6,345 nt of DNA from Alienimonas sp043951915. Lineage in GTDB: Bacteria > Planctomycetota > Planctomycetia > Planctomycetales > Planctomycetaceae. The stretch's first letter is position 1. Every line of letters starts with the position of its first letter. Both the position numbers and the translations under genes were made by a program. Below are positions 1-5,207 of this stretch, in pieces. Below the pieces are notes generated by a model that did not search any database, had not been told where the DNA came from, and saw nothing but the letters and a program-made list of their open reading frames with translations. The stretch lies in the NCBI RefSeq assembly GCF_043951915.1, contig NZ_JBINJD010000226.1, positions 1 to 6,345 on the forward strand. The letters are read 5' to 3'.

Positions 1-1
1 G

Positions 2-31
2 GGCCGCAGAGCGGCCGGACGCTCCGCGTCC
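2..31. repeat. Two tandem perfect triloop hairpins
   Basis: Two adjacent perfect inverted repeats with 3-base loops are visible. GGCCGC/GCGGCC flanks loop AGA (2-16), and GGACGC/GCGTCC flanks loop TCC (17-31). They sit directly beside a third, longer hairpin at 37-59. An alternative stem, CCGGACG (15-21) with CGTCCGG (32-38), would exclude both short hairpins. They lie downstream of the transporter gene that ends at 85. They may belong to its 3' end or to a gene beyond the left edge. Their function is not known. Confidence 0.5.
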
Positions 32-36
32 CGTCC

Positions 37-59
37 GGGGCGACGCAGAGCGTCGCCCC
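37..59 (-). terminator. Probable terminator hairpin of the transporter gene
   Basis: A perfect 10-bp stem, GGGGCGACGC/GCGTCGCCCC, encloses loop AGA. It begins 25 bases past the transporter stop codon on the minus strand. The stem is very stable, but there is no clear T tract on either side. It is therefore not a textbook intrinsic terminator, though stems without a T tract are common at the 3' ends of genes in GC-rich bacteria. It could work in both directions. Confidence 0.5.
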
Positions 60-84
60 GAGAGCGCCCAGCGGACGCCCCGTC

Positions 85-1683
85 TCAAAGAATCCGCCGG
101 ACCCAGAACAGCGTCAGGGCCGTGATCGCCGCGGCGCCGACGAGGTTTAAAACGAACCCTTTGCGGGCCATCTCGCCCATCGTCAAGCGGCCGCTGCCGA
201 ACACGATCGCGTTGGGCGGGGTCGCCACCGGCAACATAAAGGCGAAGCTCGCCGAGGCCGCAGCCGGCAGCATGATGAGGCTCGGCTCGACGCCGATCTC
301 CACCGCCACGCCGGCCAGCACCGGCAGCACGATGGAGCAGGTCGCCACGTTGCTGGTGCATTCGGTCAGGAAGGTCATCACCAGGCAGACGGCCCCCACC
401 AACACCCACTCCGGCTGCCCGCGGACGGCGTCGCCCAGCCGCTCGCCGACCCACAGCGACAGGCCGGTTTCTTTGAAAGCGAGTGCGAGGGCGAAGCCGG
501 CCCCGAACAGCAACAAAATATCCCACGGCAAACGCTCGGCGGTGTGCCAGTTAATCAGCCGGGAGCCCCGCCCGTCGCCGGCCGGGAGGGCGAAGGCCAG
601 CAGCGCGCAGGCGATCGCGACGGTGCTGTCGTCCGGCTGCACGACCGGCGTGAGGCCGCGGGCGTCGACGGCGGCGATCCACTCCGCCCCGCCGTCCGTC
701 GTCTTGAGGGCGGCGAACAGCGGGCCGGGGATCACCCACAGCGCCGCGGCGAGGCCGAACACCGCCAGCATGCGTTTCTCCGGCGTGCTGAGCCGGCCGA
801 GGGCGTTCAGGCGGCCGGCGAAAAACGACCGGCCCACCGTCGCCGCACCCGGCGCCGGCCGCAGATTCCAGGTCAGCAGGCCCCACGCCAACAGCAGCAT
901 CGCCGCGGAGACCGGGGCGAAGGCCAGCAGCCAGCGGTCGAAGCTGAACCGGTCCAGGCTGGCGTCCGGAAACGCCTGCTCCCACACGCCCAGGAACGCC
1001 ACGTTCGTCGGCGTGCCGATCGGCGTGGCGACCCCGCCGAGGCTCGCCGCCCAGGCCAGCCCCAGCAGCAGGGCCACGGTCAGCTTGTGCTGGCGGGCGG
1101 TCTGCCGCGCGGCCTCCTCCGCGGCCGCCTCGCCCGCCCCGCCCTCGGCCGTCACGCCGTCCGCGGCCCCGCCGTCGATCTTTTTCCCCAAGGCGTCGAG
1201 CATCGCCACGGCGACCGGCAACAGCATGATCGTGGCGGCGGTGTTGCTGATCCACATGCTCAGCCCCGCCGCGGCCAGCATGAATCCGGCGACGACCCGC
1301 CTGGGCGAGGCCCCGGTGAACCGCAGCGTGTGCAGGGCGAGCCGCTCGTGGACGTTCCAGCGTTCCAACCCTAACGCCAGCAGGAACCCGCCGAGGTACA
1401 GGAAGACGTATTTATTAATATACGCCTCGGAGGCCGCCCCGACCTCCACCACGCCGCACAGCGGGAAGGCGACCAACGGCACCAGGCTGGCCGCGCCCAG
1501 CGGCACGGCCCCGGTGAACCAGAGCACGCCGGTGAGGACCGTGACGGCGAGGGTCTTCTGCGCCGCCGGCGTCATCCCCTCCGGGGCGTCCAGCGCCAGC
1601 ACGATCGCCGCCGCGAGCAGCCCCAGCCACACACCCCACCGACCGAAGAACCCGGGGCGGTCGGCGGGGGACGGTTCGCTCAT
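85..1683 (-). CDS. SLC13/DASS family sodium-coupled anion symporter
   Basis: The 532-residue inner-membrane protein has about a dozen hydrophobic segments. Family members couple sodium import to uptake of dicarboxylates, citrate or sulfate; the substrate cannot be read here. It shows the two DASS hairpin motifs, SNT at 146-148 and SNV at 444-446, plus GTPTN at 223-227. It also carries the C-terminal family signature around 478-494 (ASFAFMLP, then PPNAIV), which fits the PROSITE Na:sulfate symporter pattern. A Gly/Ala/Glu-rich hydrophilic loop lies at 170-198. The length is slightly above the usual 450-500. The ATG at 1683 is chosen because the first membrane segment follows about 17 residues later and AGGAG (1696-1700) lies 12 bases upstream. 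The open frame continues to 2034, but that stretch overlaps the divergent gene and is not transporter-like. The gene is transcribed away from the isomerase gene and forms a single unit. Confidence 0.93.
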   Translation of the reverse strand: MSEPSPADRPGFFGRWGVWLGLLAAAIVLALDAPEGMTPAAQKTLAVTVLTGVLWFTGAVPLGAASLVPLVAFPLCGVVEVGAASEAYINKYVFLYLGGFLLALGLERWNVHERLALHTLRFTGASPRRVVAGFMLAAAGLSMWISNTAATIMLLPVAVAMLDALGKKIDGGAADGVTAEGGAGEAAAEEAARQTARQHKLTVALLLGLAWAASLGGVATPIGTPTNVAFLGVWEQAFPDASLDRFSFDRWLLAFAPVSAAMLLLAWGLLTWNLRPAPGAATVGRSFFAGRLNALGRLSTPEKRMLAVFGLAAALWVIPGPLFAALKTTDGGAEWIAAVDARGLTPVVQPDDSTVAIACALLAFALPAGDGRGSRLINWHTAERLPWDILLLFGAGFALALAFKETGLSLWVGERLGDAVRGQPEWVLVGAVCLVMTFLTECTSNVATCSIVLPVLAGVAVEIGVEPSLIMLPAAASASFAFMLPVATPPNAIVFGSGRLTMGEMARKGFVLNLVGAAAITALTLFWVRRIL

Positions 1684-1849
1684 GGGGACGGACGGCTCCT
1701 GCGGGCGCCCCGGTTCGCCGTCGCCGTTCGACGGCGCGCCGTGGGGAGGAAGGACGGATCGAGCGGGGATGATGCACCGCGGAGGTCCCCGGCGGTAGGG
1801 TGGGCGGGGTCCAAGCCCCCCGCGCTCCGCGTATCCCCCGGGAGAACCC
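1684..1849. promoter_or_regulatory. Divergent intergenic region with two inverted repeats
   Basis: This 166-bp gap separates two divergently transcribed genes, so promoters for both should lie here. I see no convincing -35/-10 pair. Two inverted repeats are present. CGCCGTCG/CGACGGCG (1716-1736) has an 8-bp perfect stem and a CCGTT loop. GCGGGG/CCCCGC (1804-1823) lies shortly before the isomerase ribosome binding site. Either could be an operator or an mRNA leader structure, but in DNA this rich in G+C short stems also arise by chance. Confidence 0.35.
1841..1844 (+). promoter_or_regulatory. Shine-Dalgarno site of the isomerase-like gene
   Basis: GGAG, within GGGAGAA, lies 5 bases before the ATG at 1850 and supports that start codon. 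Confidence 0.6.
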
Positions 1850-2707
1850 ATGCGAGACGTCTTCCCCCTCGGCGTATTCACCTCCCTGGACGCCGGCCTC
1901 GGCGTGCGGCTGGACGTGGCGAAGGAACTGTCGATTCCCACCGTGCAGCTCCACGCCCCCGCCCCGGCCAGCCGCACCGAGGCCCACGCCGCCCAGTTCC
2001 TCGCCGATCTGGACGACGCGGACATCGTCCTCACCTGCGTGTTCGCCGGCTTCGAGGGCGAAAGCTACGCCAGCATCCCGGAGACCGCCCACACCGTCGG
2101 CCTCGTCCCCCGCGACCAACGCGAGGCCCGGGCCGCCGAACTGTGCGCCATCTCCGACTTCGCCGAGGAACTCCGCAGCCCCGCGATCGGCCTGCACGTC
2201 GGCTTCGTTCCCGAGGACCGCACCGGCGAGGACTACAAGGACCTCGTGAAGGTCGTCGCCCGCTGCTGCGATCACGCCGCCGAGAACGGCCAGACGGTCC
2301 ACCTCGAAACCGGCCAAGAGACCGCCGCCCACCTGCTGGACTTCCTGGCCGACGTGAACCGGGAGAACCTCGGCGTGAACTTCGACCCGGCGAACCTGTT
2401 GCTCTACGGCACCGACGACCCGCTGCCGGCCCTGCGGAAGGTGGGCGAGTTCGTCAAAAGCGTGCACTGCAAAGACGCCCGCCGCGCCCCGGAGGCCGTC
2501 CGCGGCAAGGAGTGGGGCGAGGAGGTGGCTCTCGGCGAGGGCGAGGTCGGCATGACGGACTACCTGCGGACCCTGCACGAAATCGGCTACCGCGGCCCGC
2601 TGACGATCGAACGCGAGATCCCCGAGGACCGCGACCGTCAAAAGGCCGACGTGGCCAAAGCCCTCGACGTACTGAAGGCCGCCCGGGCGGAAGTGCTGGG
2701 CGAGTGA
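1850..2707 (+). CDS. Sugar phosphate isomerase/epimerase-like TIM-barrel protein
   Basis: The 285-residue cytoplasmic protein resembles the xylose isomerase-like TIM-barrel family (AP_endonuc_2 fold). Members isomerise or epimerise sugars, keto acids or inositols using a divalent metal. Candidate metal ligands sit at the ends of predicted barrel strands: Glu153 (HLETGQE), Asp179 (NFDPAN), His206 (VHCKD) and Glu254 (TIERE). His116 (GLHVGF) lies on an earlier strand. NFDPAN followed by VHCKD is a typical late-barrel arrangement, and the length is normal for the family. The start is supported by GGAG five bases upstream. It is the only plus-strand gene here, divergent from the transporter and convergent with the zinc-ribbon gene, so it is probably monocistronic. 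The exact substrate cannot be inferred. Planctomycete genomes carry many paralogues, so no gene name is given. Confidence 0.9.
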   Translation: MRDVFPLGVFTSLDAGLGVRLDVAKELSIPTVQLHAPAPASRTEAHAAQFLADLDDADIVLTCVFAGFEGESYASIPETAHTVGLVPRDQREARAAELCAISDFAEELRSPAIGLHVGFVPEDRTGEDYKDLVKVVARCCDHAAENGQTVHLETGQETAAHLLDFLADVNRENLGVNFDPANLLLYGTDDPLPALRKVGEFVKSVHCKDARRAPEAVRGKEWGEEVALGEGEVGMTDYLRTLHEIGYRGPLTIEREIPEDRDRQKADVAKALDVLKAARAEVLGE

Positions 2708-2722
2708 GGCCGGAGCGACGCG

Positions 2723-2746
2723 GACCTGGGACCGTCGTCCCGGGTC
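2723..2746. terminator. Convergent-gene terminator hairpin
   Basis: A 10-bp stem (2723-2732 with 2737-2746, one T-G wobble) closes a CGTC tetraloop. It sits in the 48-bp gap between the stop codons of two convergent genes, where a bidirectional terminator is expected. The plus-strand sequence just after it is TCTTCACG, so there is no strong T tract. Confidence 0.6.
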
Positions 2747-2755
2747 TTCACGCCG

Positions 2756-3175
2756 TCAGAACGGGACGTCGTCGTCGAAACCGCTCCCCGATCCGTCGAA
2801 CTCCGGCCCGTCCCACGCCCCGTCGCCCTCGTCGTCGGGGTCCTCAATCCAGTACTTCTCGCCGGTCGCTTCGTCTCTGTACTCCGGGTCGGTCGGCCAG
2901 ATGTCGCACGTGAACCCGATCCCGCCGCAGCCGTCGGTCGGGCAGGCCCAGAAGCCGCGGCGGCCGTCGGGGCCGGGCGGGCCGGCAGCGTCCTCGTCGA
3001 ACCAGATCCGATCGCTGCGATACCGCTGTCCGCAGTGCAGGCAACCAACTTCCACCGGCGTCCGCGGCGGGCCGAACGGGTCGCGGGATGCGACGGCCTC
3101 GGCTTCGCCCCCGACGCCGGCCTCGGCGCCGGCCGGGGCGGGAACGCGGAGGTCAGGGAGCACAGATTCAGACAT
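2756..3175 (-). CDS. Small zinc-ribbon protein with SSB-like acidic C-terminal tail
   Basis: This is a 139-residue uncharacterised protein. Residues 1-40 are Pro/Ala/Gly-rich and probably disordered. Residues 45-83 look like a zinc ribbon, with the pairs Cys45-x2-Cys48 (GCLHCGQRY) and Cys78-x4-Cys83 (ACPTDGCGG). A fifth cysteine is at 90, and an aromatic/acidic segment follows (CDIWPTDPEY). Residues 111-139 are strongly acidic and end in GFDDDVPF, nearly the tip of bacterial SSB (FDDDIPF). I recall similar CLHCGQ proteins in planctomycetes, without known function. A role in binding nucleic acid or a replication/repair partner is possible but is inference. The ATG at 3175 has no clear Shine-Dalgarno site, so the true start could be further inside the low-complexity N-terminus. 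It lies 61 bases downstream of the DUF4058 gene on the same strand and may share its transcript. Confidence 0.8.
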   Translation of the reverse strand: MSESVLPDLRVPAPAGAEAGVGGEAEAVASRDPFGPPRTPVEVGCLHCGQRYRSDRIWFDEDAAGPPGPDGRRGFWACPTDGCGGIGFTCDIWPTDPEYRDEATGEKYWIEDPDDEGDGAWDGPEFDGSGSGFDDDVPF

Positions 3176-3236
3176 GACGGCTGCGGGGGCCTGAAGGTCG
3201 TGAACGCCCGCACCCTAACGCGGCCCGACGGCGGCG

Positions 3237-3989
3237 TCACGTCTGTTCAGGCATCGCCTCCAACGCCCGCCGCAGGGGGGCCGGGAAGCGGGCGACGTTT
3301 TCGGCGTACGTCGCCGCCAGCGGGACGTTCACGTAGTGCCCCGGGTCGAGGAACAGCGGCATGTCCGGCAGATCGTCGCCGACGGCCAAGGGCTGGATGT
3401 AAGCCACCGGCGGGTCGTCCGCGACGTAGGAGGCGAGCGTCAGGGGCGTGGCCGGGTTGAGCCGGTACTCGTCGCCCCACTCCGCGCCGATCTCCGCCGG
3501 CAAGCCGTCCGGGGCGGACGGGGTGGGCGGGTACAGATCGATCACCAACACGTGCACGCCGGCTTCGACCGCCGAGACGACTTTGCCGACGAACTGCGCC
3601 ACGCTGGCCGGTCGATCCTTATTAGCGCGGGAAACGACTTCGACGAGTCCCACCAGGCGGCCGCCGTCGGCCCGCCGGACCGCCAGATACTTGCGCGGCG
3701 TCCGCGTGCGGGCGGCCCCGCGATATTCCCGCCGCTCGGCGACGGGCGGCGGGGCGGTCGCCACGGCCACCCCCCCGCCGGGAGGGACGTCGGCGGACTT
3801 GTCGTCGGCGGCCGGCGCGTGCAACGCGAGCAGGTCGGGGACGACCTCCCCCGTCTCCGACTCGATCATGGCGTAATACCCGTTCGGCATCGCCCCCGCA
3901 TTCAGCGCGTCGTACAGCCGCGTCAGCCAAGCGTTATGGAATCCGCGGAAGGCGTCGGAGGACAGGCGGGTGAAGTCGTGGACGGGCAT
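3237..3989 (-). CDS. DUF4058 family protein
   Basis: The 250-residue cytoplasmic protein has no known function. The N-terminus MPVHDFTRLS, then FHNAWLTRLYDALNAG (17-32) and PNGYYA (35-40), matches the planctomycete branch of DUF4058. A Pro-Asp at 51-52 (VVPDLLAL), then LVEVVSRANK (115-124) and VLVIDLYPP (147-155), resembles the strand order of Uma2-like PD-(D/E)XK folds. However, the usual E-x-K pair is not intact, so nuclease activity is not claimed. Residues 60-85 form a Pro/Gly/Ala-rich insertion. The start at 3989 is chosen because the family begins at MP(V/I)HD. An upstream in-frame ATG at 4025 would add 12 residues and overlaps the mobA stop as ATGA, so it is a real alternative and suggests translational coupling. 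Neither start has a clear Shine-Dalgarno site. Confidence 0.85.
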   Translation of the reverse strand: MPVHDFTRLSSDAFRGFHNAWLTRLYDALNAGAMPNGYYAMIESETGEVVPDLLALHAPAADDKSADVPPGGGVAVATAPPPVAERREYRGAARTRTPRKYLAVRRADGGRLVGLVEVVSRANKDRPASVAQFVGKVVSAVEAGVHVLVIDLYPPTPSAPDGLPAEIGAEWGDEYRLNPATPLTLASYVADDPPVAYIQPLAVGDDLPDMPLFLDPGHYVNVPLAATYAENVARFPAPLRRALEAMPEQT

Positions 3990-4021
3990 CGCAGCGGGCG
4001 GCGAGTGACGCGGGACCGCTA

Positions 4022-4645
4022 TCATAACGGCGCCGCGGGCGAGCCGCGGGCGCGGCTCCGTCCCGGCCCGACCCGCAGCTCCGCCGGGGTATTGTAGGAG
4101 ATCCGCTCCGGCCAGTCCGGCGGCGGGGGGACGGCGGCGGCGCGGGTGGCCGGGGCCGAGAGCAGCGCTTGCAGCGATCGGTCCCCGCCCGCCAGCCGGG
4201 CCCGCACGGCCGGCCGCAGAGCGACGTGATACAGCCCCGGGAACGGTTCCCAGCGGTCCGGCCGGAAGGCGACGGCGAGGCGCCCCGGCGTCGCGGCGGT
4301 TCGCAGGCGCTTCACCCAGTCCGCCGGCAGGTCGAACAGGTCGCAGCTCGCCGCCAGCGCCCACGCGGCCCCCTGCTCCGCGGCGTCGGCGAGGGCGGCG
4401 TCGAGGCCGGCCAACGGGCCGGCGTCCGGCACGGCGTCGGCGATCGTCCGCACTTTGAGGTCGTCGTACTGCCCCGCCGCCCGGGCCACCGCGGTCACGG
4501 AGGTCGCCCCGGCGGCTCTTAATTGTTCCGCCAGTCGCGTCAGCGCCGGCACGCCGTCGCGGTCCGCCGTCGCTTTATCGGAGCCGAACCGGCGGCTGCG
4601 GCCGCCGGCGAGCAGATAGGCGGGCGAGTTCGCGGGCGCGGTCAC
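4022..4645 (-). CDS. mobA: Molybdenum cofactor guanylyltransferase MobA
   Basis: MobA transfers GMP from GTP to molybdopterin cofactor, giving the guanine dinucleotide form used by DMSO-reductase family enzymes such as nitrate reductases and formate dehydrogenases. The 207-residue protein has the N-terminal nucleotide-binding loop LLAGGRSRRFGSDKA (11-25), with Phe where Met is usual and Lys24 as the expected catalytic lysine. PDAGPLAGL is at 73-81, ASCDLF (99-104) supplies the metal-binding Asp102, and a YNTPAEL segment near the C-terminus corresponds to the family's NTPEDL. The length is normal. The GTG start at 4645 overlaps the stop codon of the upstream CMD-fold gene (GTGA), and GAGG (4650-4653) lies 4 bases before it. 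The longer open frame to 4711 is rejected because those residues overlap that gene and lack family similarity. Related NTP transferases are possible, but the full motif set favours MobA. Confidence 0.88.
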   Translation of the reverse strand: MTAPANSPAYLLAGGRSRRFGSDKATADRDGVPALTRLAEQLRAAGATSVTAVARAAGQYDDLKVRTIADAVPDAGPLAGLDAALADAAEQGAAWALAASCDLFDLPADWVKRLRTAATPGRLAVAFRPDRWEPFPGLYHVALRPAVRARLAGGDRSLQALLSAPATRAAAVPPPPDWPERISYNTPAELRVGPGRSRARGSPAAPL

Positions 4646-5082
4646 TCCGCCTCGCCCGCCGCTTCGCGGTCGGCCCGCTCCCGGGCGAACTGCACCTGGG
4701 CCCAGCTCCACGCGGCGACGGTCGCCGGGAAGCCGCGGGTGTTCATGCCCAATAAAATCGCCTGTTCGACCTCCTCCTCCGTGGCCCCCGCCGCCATCGC
4801 CCGCCGGACGTGGCTCCGCAGCGCCGACTCCAGCCCGGCGCCCAGCGAGATGCCGATTTTAATGAGGAACTTCGTTTTCGCGTCCAGCGGCCCGGCGGCG
4901 TCCACGGCGTCCGCCATCCGCTCGTGCTGGGCGGCGACCTCCGGGAACTTCGCCGCGAACGCCCGATAGGTGCCGGGCAGCTTCTTGCCTTCCGGACGAT
5001 CGCCGGGCGGCGGCGGGATGCGGGGCGAATCGGGCACGGGACGATCTCCGAACGACGACGGGTCTTTGCAAGCGGTCTCCAT
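4642..5082 (-). CDS. Carboxymuconolactone decarboxylase (AhpD-fold) family protein
   Basis: The 146-residue, mostly helical protein has the CMD/AhpD core at about 66-130: LDAKTKFLIKIGISL, SALRSHVRRAMAAGAT, EEEVEQAILL. Family members include gamma-carboxymuconolactone decarboxylase and the thiol peroxidase partner AhpD. The redox Cys-x2-Cys-x3-His motif is replaced by Leu84, Ala87 and His91, so disulfide peroxidase chemistry is not expected; the reaction is unknown. The Pro-rich residues 1-35 lie outside the core. The ATG at 5082 has no Shine-Dalgarno site and follows the inverted repeat by three bases. A GTG at 5037 with GGAG 8 bases upstream is a strong alternative and would give 131 residues, retaining the whole core. 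The stop codon overlaps the mobA start (GTGA), which indicates coupled translation. Confidence 0.85.
   Translation of the reverse strand: METACKDPSSFGDRPVPDSPRIPPPPGDRPEGKKLPGTYRAFAAKFPEVAAQHERMADAVDAAGPLDAKTKFLIKIGISLGAGLESALRSHVRRAMAAGATEEEVEQAILLGMNTRGFPATVAAWSWAQVQFARERADREAAGEAE
5046..5049 (-). promoter_or_regulatory. Alternative Shine-Dalgarno for the CMD-fold gene
   Basis: On the minus strand GGAG lies 8 bases before an in-frame GTG (5037-5035). This spacing is better than anything before the ATG at 5082, and it argues that translation may begin 15 codons later than the longest frame. Confidence 0.4.
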
Positions 5083-5085
5083 ACT

Positions 5086-5171
5086 AACCCGAAGCGTCAG
5101 CGAGGGCGTGCAGCGTCATCGCAGTGACGCCCGCCTCCGCTGTGCGATGGCCCTCGCTGACGCGTCGGGTT
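5086..5171. repeat. Planctomycete NPKRQRG-type inverted repeat
   Basis: Arms 5086-5107 (AACCCGAAGCGTCAGCGAGG plus GC) and 5150-5171 are reverse complements over 22 bases with one mismatch. The 42-base centre adds further pairing. CATCGCA (5117-5123) pairs with TGCGATG (5143-5149), adjoining the right arm. Alternatively GCGTCA pairs with TGACGC (5113-5130), and CAGCG (5111-5115) can pair with CGCTG (5138-5142). The left arm reads TNPKRQRG or LTRSVSEG in different frames, a string I recall in many spurious planctomycete hypothetical proteins. The element fills most of the 125-bp gap between the flavoprotein stop and the CMD-fold start. In RNA it would form a long hairpin, either ending the flavoprotein transcript or sitting in the leader of the next gene. 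No protein is called here. Confidence 0.85.
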
Positions 5172-5207
5172 GGTGTTTGAAGAAGACCTGAACAGCGTCG
5201 CCGGCAT

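Noticed and set aside
1420..1433. AT-rich island TTATTAATATAC as a possible promoter or origin element
   Set aside because: It lies inside the transporter coding frame, encoding Tyr-Ile-Asn-Lys-Tyr. Similar short AT-rich codon clusters occur in other genes here (near 146, 551, 4518, 4858 and 5498), at a number not clearly above chance.
122..1798. Long plus-strand open frame opposite the transporter
   Set aside because: It is the antisense shadow of a clear membrane protein. Its translation is Ser/Ala/Pro/Arg-rich with no recognisable domain, as expected from GC-rich antisense frames.
1684..2034. N-terminal extension of the transporter reading frame up to 2034
   Set aside because: The extra residues are low-complexity and lack transporter character. 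They run antisense through the start of the isomerase-like gene, and a good start with AGGAG upstream exists at 1683.
1741..2913. Long plus-strand open frame overlapping the isomerase-like gene
   Set aside because: It is an Arg/Pro/Gly-rich shifted-frame translation that spans the isomerase stop and runs antisense into the zinc-ribbon gene. The isomerase frame has clear family motifs.
4026..4364. Upstream extension of the DUF4058 frame to 4364
   Set aside because: It overlaps mobA almost completely, and the extra residues are Arg/Gly/Ala-rich with no family similarity.
4810..5127. Plus-strand frame ending in TNPKRQRG
   Set aside because: It is antisense to the CMD-fold gene. The ending is merely the translated left arm of the inverted repeat, a known cause of false hypothetical proteins.
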